64,000 nucleotides of DNA from Isoetes taiwanensis (Eukaryota; Streptophyta; Lycopodiopsida; Isoetales; Isoetaceae), in assembly GCA_021234155.1 (NCBI GenBank), contig JAJEKV010000012.1:10072448-10136447 (forward strand), read 5' to 3'. The notes below the pieces were generated by a model. That model was not told the origin of the DNA. It ran no database searches and saw only the letters and a program-made list of their open reading frames with translations. Shown here piece by piece: positions 8,600-19,559 of this stretch. Positions within the stretch are counted from its first letter, which is position 1; every line of letters starts with the position of its first letter. A program made the translations under genes and the position numbers.

Positions 8600-11500
8600 A
8601 AAGCCAAAAACCCCAACACCAAAAACAAACAATGTAATCAGACAAGTAGAACCCTACTACTAGGGATGAAAAAACCCCCACTTGGGAGGAAAAACCCTAA
8701 CAAAGAGGCTCTCAAATACCATGCCCCGGAAGAGCAAGTCCGGACGGCCGAAATCTGCGGGATGTAAGCTCCCGGTCGGCTACCATAGGTGATGCGAGTA
8801 ATCGATGTAGCGGTGTGTCGAGCATCTAAGATCGGTGTGCCTTTGCCGGACATGGGCATATCTTTGGGCACCATTTGGAGGGCATGGTGCTCATCCTCTA
8901 TCACGTGCATCTCACAACACCGACATATCCTCTCCTCCCCAGGGGATCCCGTGCCCGCCATTCACCCCCCCAAATGACTGTTTCAATTCGAGGTAATGGG
9001 AACCCGTCCTTATGGCAGCAATAGCTCTCCGTTTCTTCACGAGATGTGTGCTTTCTGGGTACCGATGGGGTCCATGCTCAAGGCGGGATTAATCGGCGTG
9101 GCGATTGCTCTGTCTTGGGCTTTGCAAGAGTAGAGGCATCCCACGTGGTGGCGGCATAGCCCGCATCCAATTGCCCATTCTCGCGATCGGAATGCCGGTG
9201 CCACCATCATTTGGTAATCCATAGACCACCTCCTAAACCATCCCTTACGATTGCTCGTGCCATACCCTCTTGACCCATTTGGGGACCTGCGTTAACAACA
9301 CGGCACGTGGGGGCAAGCGATGGTCATCCATCCCATCCACCTTATGGAAGCAAGTAAGATGCTGCGCGATAGCGTAATCTTTGTAAAGGGCGAACCCGTC
9401 TCATACAACAAAATCGATGCGGTGCGGTGTCCTTCACTCCCAAGCTATATGTCAAGAAAGCTTTTACGCACCCTTTCCAACCTATCCCACGTATTTTTGC
9501 TAGCTGCTGGGCCCCAAACCTCCACCCCATATAGCAGCACCGCTCGACCAAAGCCCTAAGCGGGTGTGCTCTCCTCGCCCGATCCACAGAGATCTATCCG
9601 GCAACACGCATTTTGCCTTCGCATATAAAGCCTTCCGACCTGACCGGCTCTCCTCTCCACACACTCATCCCACGGCATGTTAGTAGTGAAATCAATTCCC
9701 GGATACTTGAAGCTCGCACCATCTCCACTTCGCCCCCCCGTAATATAACTCGGGGATAGGGTGTTGCGAGGACGGGATCGCGAGAAGCTTAGTTTTGTGC
9801 AAGTTCTTTGTCATTCCCGTTGCCCCACGTAACCCATCGAGGGCATCCAAATCTTCTTTGCATACCGCTGGCCGTGTGGGCTAGCAAAGCTACATCATCC
9901 GCATATAGTAAGCGGCTCACAGAGGTCGCATCGGATAATTGCACCCGGCTCCCCATGGTGTGCATCCACGTCTCCAAGCTATCAATGTACAACCCAAAAG
10001 CGTTGGAGACAACGGGCAGCCCCGCTTAACTCCCATAGTGCTAGCTACCCGGCCGATCTTCATAAAGGCGGTCGCGGCATAAATCCCATCATAAAGCTGG
10101 TGCACCCCATTACGCAACTCCCCGTGGAACTTCGCAATTCTTGCAACCTACGCCACAACATGTCTCACGGGGGCGGTATCATATGCGATCTTAAAATCTA
10201 CAAAGCGGCAATACAAGTCATCGGCGCATTCCGGCTTTGCCTCCATCAACACTCTCAAAGTGAAGATATGGTCGGTCGTGGAGTGAGTAAATTTAAAGCC
10301 CGCCTGGCCAATTGCGCACCCCCGCCTCCTCGGCCCACTTAGTAAGTTTCTTCTCCACCACCCCTGCCAGGAGCTTTGCAAACAGCGAGCTTACCATAAT
10401 CATCCGGTAATTCGCCGGCTCATCCGTATTACCAGCTTTATAGCCCCTATAAATCCTTTGCCTTGCCATTCGCCAGATGCACGAGACCCTTTGGACATCC
10501 TCCCCGCATGAGCTGCAAAGCACCTCTCCTACGATCCGGGACCATGGCATTAGCTCCTGGGGGGTCATATAACTCCTCCAAGCGGTGCATCCATTGCTCC
10601 ACACTTACATTACCAGCCACCTGGCGCTTCTTGTATAATACCTTACACCAAAAAGCTTTTGGCTCTGCCATGAGCATGTCAAACAAAGCTCTCCGGGTTT
10701 TACGCCATGTATCTCCCCTTCTTGGCTTTTAGGAAGAGCTTATAGTCTTGCGGGGCACGAGGCGCAAGCGTGGATCTATGACCAAAGCGCACTGGCTCTT
10801 TAGAGCCTTGCAATCAAAGCATCAAACCACGGGTTCTCGGGAAAATCGCGGTGTCCCTCCTTGGAGGGCCCTTCATTGCAAAGGAAGCCTCGGAACGCAA
10901 GCGGCGCCCTCACCACCATGCACACTGTCTTTGCGATTGTGTAGAAGCTATCAAACCCCAGAACTCCCGCACCAACACAGATTCATCGCGTCCCCTCGCT
11001 CGATAGCGTGGGATGTATGGTAACCCTCCACGCCCCTTTACTACGGTGTCTCCACTATTGAGTGCTCCCAATCCGGTAAGTGACATAAAGCGGGTAGTGA
11101 TCGACAAAGCCTCCTCATCCCCCCGTGCTTGTGCCAATGGAGAAGTGTGTAACCATGTCAAGTGTCTGCTACCGGGCGAGAAGGTAATCCAACACACTAG
11201 CTCCCCATCCCCGCCTATCACTCCCGCAAGTAACACCTCCCGAGTGTGGCCATCGCCGCATACCATTACAAATTACCATGTCAAAACACGGCAGAGCTGG
11301 ACCTGCACGCCAAATGGTCTAGCCACCATATCACGGGAGTGCCGTGTATCTTTGAATAGTACCGTCTCAAGCCAAAGCGGATCAGATTATCGTCACCTTG
11401 GAAGGTCACCGACCGCGAATCGGCCGTCTGAGCATTGAAATCTCCAAGCAAAAATACATGTCCCTCGCCGTCTATAGCGGTCTATGTCATCATGAGTTCC

Positions 11501-11930
11501 CTATACGAGATCGGACATCTGTGGTTCCGCATCATGTACCGGTAGAACTTAGAGCCCGCATGGGGAATGTAGCAGCTAGCAAGAAACAATGGGACATGAC
11601 CGGGCTCTAATACCATTACCCACATGTAGCGATTAAATGCATCGGACTTCGAAGTGTGATCTTGCATGCTAAGCGCCCCTAAAGTAGCAAGCCACTCCAC
11701 CGCATACCCGCGTACCGCCATGGCTCATTAGCAAGTGAGAAATGCCGATATCCTCGAATGTCGGCAATCGATGCCCTTCATACTCCCATGTCTCCTGCAG
11801 GAAGACGATGTCCATGTCTGTCGCGATCCCATTCAAGCCACTGCCCTTCTGCCACGGGAAGCCCCTACAATTCCAGGAAATAATGCGAAGACACTTTCCC
11901 TATGCTGACTGCGGTTGTGGACCCATCTGA
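8600..11930 (-). pseudogene. LINE ORF2: APE endonuclease and reverse transcriptase
   Basis: The endonuclease begins near 11885 with ISWNCRGFPWQKGSGLNGIA and continues DIVFLQETWEYEG and LFLASCYIPHAG, the standard N-terminal APE motifs of L1-like ORF2. Reverse transcriptase pieces follow in three frames: NYRMIMVSSLFAKLLAGVVE (about 10410), FRFVDFKIAYDT-like palm segment (here YCRFVDFKIAYDT, about 10200), GVKRGCPLSPTLLG (about 10030) and the catalytic box YADDVALLA (9905-9879). A terminal RICRCCEMHVIEDEHHAL near 8920 is the LINE zf-RVT type motif; its last Cys appears lost. Frame changes occur every 100-250 bp, so no full-length protein is encoded as read. CAG and CTG triplets look sparse here compared with ORF1 (see findings), so some breaks could be base-calling errors. 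Confidence 0.8.
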
Positions 11931-11975
11931 GTGCCTGAGGACGCTGCTGTGGTTGGAATAACTCGGGCAGCCTGC

Positions 11976-13189
11976 TCACGGGACCCTGATGGATGTGCTG
12001 CAGTTGTGGAAGGCCTCAATCCACCCTCTCCCGGCCCGCTCGGCCCGATGCCCCGGGACGCTTCGCCCCTGCGACGCCTTGTTTTCGCGGGAGTCGCCTG
12101 CCTCTGCAACTGTCTGACGGGGAGGCACATATACCTTCATCTTGCCATTAACCAAACCAACAGCCCTTCCAGCTTGTCGAATCTCTCTTATCTTGACCAA
12201 CTCTTGGCTTCTTTCCCGTTGTTGCAGTGGCGTGAGATCCAGATCCAGGTATATGGACGTACCTTTCAAGCGACTGGTGCATTGCAACAACAAAGATTTT
12301 GCCTCCCAATCCAAGACTGCAAACTTAAATAGCCGAGGTCCCATGCTCGATCCTCCGACCCTGATTGGACTCTTGATAACCAAATACTATAATTGGAGCT
12401 TTGCAAGTACCAGGGTGGTAAGCTTACCTGGCAAATCCTCGCCTTGCTCCTCCGGCAATCCCCAAGACAATAAGGTTAAGGCGTGCACGGATGTCTTGCT
12501 CCTCACGGAAGTACCCGGCCGATTCCCCGAGCCACCTCGGCCTGCGGTATGGGGGTGCTGGTGCGGACGACCGTGGTGCACTCGGACTCGTTGCACCTCC
12601 ATCCGGAGGTCCTGCATGATTCTTGGTAAGTGGGCCATATGGTTCTCTATATATGAGCATCTTCGACATCTCCCGCACATGCGCCTTTGCTTCACTAAGG
12701 AATTGGAGCCTGCCCGCACCGCTTCCACATCCTTTTCCTTAGCATCTATCCGACCAGCCATGCTTGTGACTTGGCCTGTCTGGCCGGAGCAACCCCTTCA
12801 TGTCGGCCCGTGCTTGCGCCATGTCTTCCATCCACCGCTGGTGGACCTTATCCAAGCGGTGCCCCATCTCCGTGACTAGCTTGCGTTGTTGCTTGTATCT
12901 CCCCTCTTATTCGGTCATCGGCCTTTTGGGCTCCCCCGCAATCATAATCCCCAAGCCGAACTTCCACAAGGGAAATTCGCTCCTTCTGTTGGAGAAGCTG
13001 CTTCTTGAGCGCAGCCCCTGGCAGATGGTCCCGTGATGCCTCCAAGCTTGCCAGCTTAGCCTGGAGGGAACCGGCATGTTCCTGTACAACCCTGATTGCC
13101 TCAGCCTGTGATATCTGCTCTGATGGGGACGAGGTATCCAAATTGCGGGCTCTTTTCTTCAACGCATGCATGCTGTCAGGGGTGGCCAT
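11976..13189 (-). pseudogene. LINE ORF1 protein (coiled coil plus RRM-type RNA binding)
   Basis: ORF1 starts at 13189 (MATPDSMHALKKRARNLD) and has a predicted coiled coil (EAIRVVQEHAGSLQAKLASL, LLQQKERISLVEV). Further on, segments typical of L1 ORF1p appear: RLNLIVLGI (about 12475) and the C-terminal block FKFAVLDWEAKSLLLQC, LKGTSIYLDLDLTPLQQRER, GRAVGLVNGKMKVYV (12330-12120). These match the RRM plus C-terminal domain layout of type II ORF1p. At least two frameshifts interrupt it (near 12760 and 12400). ORF1p binds LINE RNA as a trimer in the transposition particle. Confidence 0.7.
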
Positions 13190-13305
13190 AGAGGGCCGGG
13201 ACTATTAGGTGGATTCCGGCGACTAAAACAGAGGAAACACCATACAAATCATACACCACGGAAAGCTCGTTCGATAAGCTTTCCAACGAGCCCAAGAACA
13301 CCTGA

Positions 13306-13343
13306 ATCCCGAGTTATGAGCAAAAGAGCTCATAACTCGGGAT
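13306..13343. repeat. perfect 16-bp inverted repeat
   Basis: Arms 13306-13321 and 13328-13343 are exact reverse complements separated by AAAAGA. A weaker inverted pair (GCTCGTT and AACGAGC) lies just upstream at 13265-13291. They sit between the LINE 5' end and the LTR element. Confidence 0.85.
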
Positions 13344-13367
13344 CATACACATGTTGCACATTTCCCT

Positions 13368-13814
13368 TGTTGATATTTGGGGTTCTTGGCATCACCTTGC
13401 AACAGCAGTCCATGACTGCCGGATGCCACAAGGCTGCCACAAATGCTCATGGATCAACAAAAGAAGATGGGAAGAAACTCCAAGAACAAGAACAAAAGAA
13501 AGAATGAACAAAACAGAATCATATTGATGCTCCAAAAGGAGGTGCTCCAAAACGTGAGCAAAAACCTAAACAATGAGAGGAAATGCTCTCTCTAAATAGT
13601 AGAGCAAAACCCTAACCCTAAATGATATCTCACCCTCCACAGATCTAGGCTAAATCTGGGCCATAGATTGTGGGGTCCAATATGACAAATACATGTGGCC
13701 TATGCCACCTACCACATATGTGGGCTAAATCTGGGCCCTAGATCAAGTGGTCCAATGTGATAAATACATGTGGCCTATGCCACTCATACATATGTTTAGC
13801 CCAAAGGGCTAACA
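13368..13814 (-). repeat. 3' LTR
   Basis: 447 bp, TG...CA ends. Contains two telomere-like CCCTAA units by chance and a doubled phrase (CATGTGGCCTATGCCAC) about 85 bp apart. Confidence 0.9.
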
Positions 13815-13832
13815 CTCCCCCCCACCACACCA
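13815..13832 (-). other. polypurine tract
   Basis: On the minus strand GGTGTGGTGGGGGGGGAG directly abuts the 3' LTR; it would prime plus-strand DNA synthesis. Confidence 0.75.
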
Positions 13833-13959
13833 AGCTATGTAGAACCTTTATAACAGTAGGTTAAACATTTACAACAGTGTCCAAAGTGAGGGGAAATAAT
13901 GAGAATGTCGCCGAAGTCTTGATCCAAAAATGCCAATGTCGATGAAGTACAAAAATCAT

Positions 13960-15360
13960 GAGAGGTTGAGAAGGCTGTCACCACTTCTCTTGAGCTTGCC
14001 ACAAGCTCCTTTAAAGCCAGAGAAGTCGAATCTAAGGTTGAGAAGGCTGTCACCACTTCTCATAGAGCTTGCCACTTAGCTCCGAATACATGCGCCAATC
14101 AAAGTGTCTTGTAATGAGTTGAACAAAAATGAGGAAACAAAAATTGTTGAAGGGGCGGAAGGCCCTAAGTCATCTTCACGCCATTTATGGAACTGGAATG
14201 AGTTTGAGCAGATAGTTGAACTTGAAGGAGTTGAAATTGAAGGGGCGGAAGGCATAAGTCATCTTCACGCCATTTGTTGAACTTGAAAGAGGCTTGACTG
14301 CCATGTATTATGGACGGATGTGGTTGATCAAAATGTTGAACTTGAAAAAGTTGACACCAAAGAGAAATTGTTGAAATTGGCCTGCACACACCATGTGGCC
14401 ATGTGAGGTTGATGTATGAAGGGGCGGAAGGCAGAATTCATCTTCACGCCATTGCAAGAACTTGAAATTTATTGGTACAAAGGTGCAAAGCAGATCTAAG
14501 AATCGGGCAAAAGATGAGGCGTCCCCCAAAAATGTGCCAAAAATATGCTCCAGATGCTGCTTGCGTAAAAAGTGGATCGAAAGTTGTGCTTGAAGTCACG
14601 CCGTGAGGGGCCGTGACAATTTTGATGGACTCACGCCGTGGGGCCGTGATGTTTGAGGTCATATGTGCTTGAAATTTTACCTCCAAAGGCAGAATGATCG
14701 GACTAGATATCTAGTATGAGGAAAAAAAGGGCTTCAATGTTAGAAGGGGTGTAAAACACCAAAATGTGGCCCATCTTGAATGGCCGTCTAATTCTCTCTA
14801 TAGAGAAAAGTCATAAAAGATCCAAAAAAGATCGTGACAATATGTTAACAATAGAGAGTTTAGGAGAAACTCAAAATTTTTTCACTGTAGGTGGGGAGCG
14901 TGGATATTGAAGCATTGATTTGCATGTTATGTTCTCTTGCTGTTGTGGGTCACGCGTCCCACGCAATGAAGTGGTGCCACGCCCCTGATAGGCCGTAGGC
15001 TCTGTTTGACCCACGCCGTGGGAGGCCGTGGATGCACTATGCCTAAAAAGGCAAAAGATGGTGGCACGCCGTGGGAGGCCGTGGACGCTGCGGGAGGCCA
15101 CGCCTGTGCCGTGGATGCCGTGGACGCCGGGGAGTCCCGGACTTGAAGGGAGGCCGTGATGTGTTGATTCCACTGGTGCTTAGATCAATAAAATGGTTGC
15201 CGTGACGCCGTGGGAGGCCGTGGATGCACCGAAGGCAAAAATGGTGGCACGCCGTGGAAGGCCGTCGAAGGAGTGGATGGCACACTGCCAGGAAGGGAGC
15301 ACGCCGGAATGGAGACTTGTGTGAAGCCACGCCGTGATGGCCGTGGGCTTGGTATGTCGT
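13960..15360. repeat. internal motif arrays of the LTR element
   Basis: Three non-coding repeat sets lie inside the element. GGTTGAGAAGGCTGTCACCA occurs twice (13964, 14036). GAAGGGGCGGAAGGC followed by CATCTTCACGCCATT occurs three times (14153, 14239, 14418). A GC-rich CACGCCGTGGGAGGCCGTGG motif occurs about eight times in variants between 14598 and 15350. None gives a conserved reading frame. Confidence 0.75.
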
Positions 15361-16935
15361 GCTCCAGAGGTGGAGTTGTAAACATATTTCTTACCTGAGG
15401 ATCGACTCTACAACTAGAGCGTGGTGTGAAAATTTGGAGTCTGGAGCTCGCGTTCGATTGAATTTCTTTGGAAGACTCTGGTGCTTGCCGTAGTTTTACA
15501 GAGCGAAATTGGTGAATCCATGGCTAATTGGCATAACAAATCCATGGGGCTTTTGAGGAAAACGGAGCAAGTTTGTTGAAAAAGACATTACCCCAGAAGA
15601 TTGAAGTCTTGATGCAAAAAAATTGGTATTTGGTGCTTGTTTGCCGAGGTAAAACCATGTTCCTGCGTTTTCGTGGTTGTTGCTCTGAGACAAAATGCCT
15701 GTGGAAGGATGCAGATTCTCTGACTAAAACTTGCATGTGTTGTGCTAAAAAACAACTGGGTTGTTCTCCAATAATAGCGAAATGGGTTGAATCATTGATG
15801 AGGACAGAAAGGTCCTTATATTCGGTGAGGACAGAAAAGGTAATTCGGTTTGAACGAAAAGGGTGAAGTGCCCCTGTATTGTTCCCCGGCCAGGTGCATA
15901 GAGCTCGAAGTCGAGCATGAAATCGTGGTGTTGAATCACTATAGGCAGCTGCATGTTGCATCAGGACGATGCCCTTGTTTTGCTTCAGTGCAAAGCAACT
16001 TTTAGCAGGCTGTGTGCAGGCCTTAAAACGCCGAGAAGACTTGGATGGGGTCTTGGATATAGCCATAGGAAAGTTGTGACTCATCCAGATGCTTAGCAAA
16101 TGCAAAGAATCATTGTTTTTCATCCAATCATCGGATCCGCAGCAGGGCGATCGGAGTTTGGGTCATGAAATTTGAAAAGCCCCAAAGATTGGTCGAGATT
16201 TTTAATCGTAATAGCTTGAACCGGCAGAGAAATAGGAACGAGTAAAACGCAGAGGAACTGGAGGCCATGGATGCTGTGTGATTATGCCGAAACCAGAAGA
16301 TCATGTATGTCACAGGTAAACCGCCTGTGCGAGTCTGCTGAACAATATTGAGGAGTTACTTTTGAGGGAAAATAGAAGCCAAGAGTATTCCGTTGGCGTG
16401 AACGCCTACTTCTGTGTGTTGCTTGCGACCATACAATGAAGAAATCGGCCACTGAAGATCACAAACGGCATCTCCTGCAAGACCCAAAGAAAAAAATATC
16501 GTTCGAGAATATTTAGCCAAGATTTGATGGTACTGGAGCCTGCAGCCCAAGAAATTAATTGTACCGCCAGTGGGAACATGGAGAAGAAGAAATGTATGCG
16601 CTGTAAGAGACGAATAACATTGAGTGGAACATACTGTCGACCATGAACCCAATTAAATAGAACACCATGAACCCAATTAAATAGAATAGAGATATGTTTC
16701 TTGCTGGAATGTGCACACAGAACAGAGGAGAGCAAATATAATATCGATGATGAACCCAGATGTCAAATAGAAACTTTATAGACTACCACAACCAGTATTG
16801 CCCCTTTCTGAAATATGGACAAATATCAGAAATGAGAATCCAAGAAAGTGTCGATGTAGAACCAATTTTTTTTTTGCTTGAAAACTTTTGGAGATGCTTG
16901 AAAAGCAAACAAAGGATGATCATGAGCCCAAGAGA

Positions 16936-16953
16936 CCCCGGCATGAGGCGCCA
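16936..16953 (-). other. primer-binding site
   Basis: TGGCGCCTCATGCCGGGG on the minus strand, one base inside the 5' LTR. TGGCGCC-type sites complement a tRNA 3' end including its CCA. Confidence 0.7.
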
Positions 16954-16954
16954 G

Positions 16955-17401
16955 TGTTGATATTTGGGGTTCTTGGCATCACCTTGCAACAGCAGTCCAT
17001 GACTGCCGGATGCCACAAGGCTGCCACAAATGCTCATGGATCAACAAAAGAAGATGGGAAGAAACTCCAAGAACAAGAACAAAAGAAAGAATGAACAAAA
17101 CAGAATCATATTGATGCTCCAAAAGGAGGTGCTCCAAAACGTGAGCAAAAACCTAAACAATGAGAGGAAATGCTCTCTCTAAATAGTAGAGCAAAACCCT
17201 AACCCTAAATGATATCTCACCCTCCACAGATCTAGGCTAAATCTGGGCCATAGATTGTGGGGTCCAATATGACAAATACATGTGGCCTATGCCACCTACC
17301 ACATATGTGGGCTAAATCTGGGCCCTAGATCAAGTGGTCCAATGTGATAAATACATGTGGCCTATGCCACTCATACATATGTTTAGCCCAAAGGGCTAAC
17401 A
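16955..17401 (-). repeat. 5' LTR
   Basis: Same length and, by eye, same sequence as 13368-13814. Confidence 0.9.
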
Positions 17402-17406
17402 TCCCT

Positions 17407-18180
17407 CCCCAAGGACATCGTCCACCCAAGCATTTGTTCCAAGCTAGGGTTTTTGCCAGATTTCTAAGGTTGGCCATGTATTAGTGGCAAACTGGCGATG
17501 TATTAGTGGCAAACATTTTAATTTGGTTTTTTGGCATGTGTGGACATTGGGGTGTAGTTAGGATTCTTGGTATGTAATATGGTTGGTATTCGAGATCTAG
17601 GGTCGGATGTAGGGTCGCATGTGGTTTGGCCAATTTTTGGGACGGATTTTTGGTCGATGGTCCTGTTGTCATGGCGGAACAAGAGCTTTTTGTCGGGGTT
17701 GATTTCTCTACATGTAACTTGTAAAGTATCCTATATAAAACTGATCATCCAGTTGGGTTTTGTGTAAAATCCGCATCCAACCTCCAAAACTTGATTTCTA
17801 GTTCGAAATAGCATATATCCTGCTCCGTCGAATTGGGTTTTGTGTAAAAAAACTTAGTATGTATCCTGGTCCATTTTCTCATTGAAGTAAATTAGATTTC
17901 CGGATAGGGTTTTGCAGTACGACCATCACAAAAGCTTTGATTCCGAGCTCCAAAACTTGATTTCAAGCTCGAACATCCTACTCTAGTCCATTTTCTCATT
18001 CAAACGGATATCCAATTGGCTTTTGCAGTACAAACCCCAGTCTGTCCTCACAAAAACTTGATTCCAAGCTTGACCATGATTGTTTTTTTGCAAACAGATT
18101 GATAAATTGTGTTGTACCCTTCGGTTTTGTTTTCCTTCCAACTCAGGCTGGTGCGGTCCAAACAAACGGATTAGAAGCGT
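17407..18180. repeat. degenerate tandem repeats, intergenic
   Basis: Between about 17735 and 18080 a unit of roughly 90-110 bp is repeated three to four times with divergence. Recurring phrases are TTGGGTTTTGTGTAAAA or GGCTTTTGCAGTACAA, CCAAAACTTGATTTC and CCATTTTCTCATTC. No gene recognised. Confidence 0.55.
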
Positions 18181-18216
18181 CTGTCTGTCCCTCTGCCCCG
18201 ATCGACAACCTATATT

Positions 18217-18436
18217 ATGCCACGTGGCCTAGATCTAGACCTTAAAATTGCAAGAAATGAAAGAATACTAAATGTAACCTTTCATAGACTATGACACGTG
18301 GCATAATCTGGATCATCCAAAATCAAATTATTGGAAGAGACCAAATGGTACAAAGGTTGCTACGTGGCAATCTATCCCATATATTTTAATAGAAGGTACC
18401 ACGTGGATTTTAAAGGGTGCAAGGATGCCACGTCGT
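18217..18436. promoter_or_regulatory. cluster of G-box-like ACGT motifs
   Basis: Five motifs in about 220 bp: CCACGTGGC (18220), ACACGTGGC (18295), CTACGTGGC (18360), CCACGTGG (18400) and CCACGTCG (18429). CACGTG is the plant G-box bound by bZIP and bHLH factors. No obvious gene starts nearby, so the cluster may belong to a mobile element. Confidence 0.5.
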
Positions 18437-18685
18437 ATTAAAAAGCACTAAATGTATGAATAGAGTAGGAATGCTATGCCTCTTTGCGGGATGCTTTCTG
18501 AGATGCTATGTCCCGACATGCCTCTGTCCAGGTTTGCATATTCATTTCTATTCAGCTTTGAAGCCCATATATGTGGCGTTGCTTTTATAGAATGAAAAGG
18601 TTGGAGTGCATCTCAGAATGCAAAGTCAATTTTGATTTGAGAAACAAGGAGCCATTCTCATACTAAATCGGATCATTTCTAACTT

Positions 18686-19557
18686 CTAAAACAAGGGCCT
18701 CTTTTGCTTTCGGTTCTCTTCTTTTAAGCCTGAAAAGGTACAAAAAACAGTTACCCTATCATTTGATGCAGACATTTTCACAAACAGAAAGTGGACGTGT
18801 TTTCCTATTGACTTTCTAATTTCCTCAATCTTCTTTCTCAACTTTGTGCTTGCCATCAAAATTTTATTCAATCTTTCATATATCTTCCATTTTGGATTCT
18901 TTTTTCAATCGGCACTTCGTAAATGGCTGGTTGCTTTGACACTTTGATGGTTGGCGTGGTTGATTTTCCTTGCTTTGCAGTTTGGAGCGATAGTCGATGT
19001 GATGGATTTTGGCATACCGTTTGGGACTGCGTGTTGCAGAGGTCGTTGGGTTTTTTTGAGTTGACATTCTTCGTGGACTATCATGAGCATGGGCGCATCT
19101 TCAACCAACTTTTCCGTCGGTGACTGCTCTTCGATTCGGTTATTTATCATTAGGGTTTTCTTTGAAAACCCAAAAGGGCGGGGTTTTTCTATCCTGACGA
19201 TAAGTTTCTGACTCGGGATGGTTTTACCTTCGCCAATGTTCTTCAAATCCTGAGCCCTTGCGGGATTACTTGTTGCATACTCCATTCATTTCACCTCGGT
19301 GATTGTCTAGTTCTGAGGCATTTGATTCTAGTTTCACTCATTTGGGATTCATTACTGTGTATTCCTATGCGTCATTGTATTTTTTGATCCAGTCCCATTA
19401 ATAAAAAACACCACTTCACTTCGGACATTGATGTTTTGTGCATAGGATCTTTCCCAAGAATGCATGCTGAAGCATGGCGTGCTAAATCTTCTTTAAGCTC
19501 CTTATTCTCAAGCTGCAACCTCTGGCACATTTGAGCAAGCAACTCAACCTGCTTCAT
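18686..19557 (-). other. weak coding-like segments, unrecognised
   Basis: Three minus-strand open segments follow each other: QLLAQMCQ-like (here LLAQMCQRLQLENKELKEDL at 19540-19480), a basic segment (19285-18905) and LNKILMASTKLRKKIEEIRK (18870-18800). The lysine/glutamate heptads look coiled-coil-like. However the middle one overlaps a repeat core shared with 28013-28070, so the coding reading is doubtful. No family recognised. Confidence 0.25.
19145..19204 (+). repeat. conserved hairpin core, copy 1
   Basis: About 60 bp shared with 28013-28070: TTAGGGTTTTC, a 3-nt loop, GAAAACCC, then AAGGGCGGGGTTTTT and TATCC.GA.GA.AAGTT. GGGTTTTC and GAAAACCC pair as an 8-bp hairpin in both copies while the loop differs (TTT here, CTC there). 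LINE 3' UTRs at 1290-1345 and 8655-8700 contain a similar arrangement on the minus strand. Confidence 0.6.
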
Positions 19558-19559
19558 TA

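Larger units (their letters stand above)
8515..13200 (-). mobile_element. near full-length L1-like LINE, frame-broken
   Basis: Minus-strand non-LTR retrotransposon of about 4.7 kb. From its 5' end it carries ORF1 (13189 to about 11976), ORF2 endonuclease (about 11900-11000), ORF2 reverse transcriptase (about 10900-9400), a C-terminal Cys/His motif (8920-8880), a 3' UTR and a (TTCC)n tail at 8515. The 3' UTR terminal box is shared with the fragments at 1223 and 3950. ORF2 is split by many frameshifts. The 5' end may extend to about 13360, where an LTR element has inserted next to it. Confidence 0.85.
13368..17401 (-). mobile_element. complete non-autonomous LTR retrotransposon (LARD-like)
   Basis: Two 447-bp direct repeats (13368-13814 and 16955-17401) start TGTTGATATT and end GGGCTAACA; I found no difference between them by eye. 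The element is flanked by TCCCT on both sides (13363-13367 and 17402-17406), a 5-bp target duplication. On the minus strand the right copy is the 5' LTR. It is followed one base later by TGGCGCCTCATGCCGGGG, a primer-binding site of the type common in plant retroelements. A purine tract (GGTGGGGGGGGAG) precedes the left, 3' LTR. The 3140-bp interior has no recognisable gag, protease, RT or integrase. Its longest minus-strand frame (16123-15524, 199 codons) matches nothing I know. It must have been mobilised in trans, recently, given the apparently identical LTRs. Confidence 0.85.

Noticed and set aside
13605-13625. Telomere-like CCCTAACCCTAAA
   Set aside because: Only two units, and present identically in both LTRs at the same place, so part of the LTR and not a telomeric tract.
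15524-16123. 199-codon minus-strand ORF in the LTR element as a possible gag
   Set aside because: No zinc knuckle, no capsid-like pattern and no continuation into protease; composition looks non-coding.
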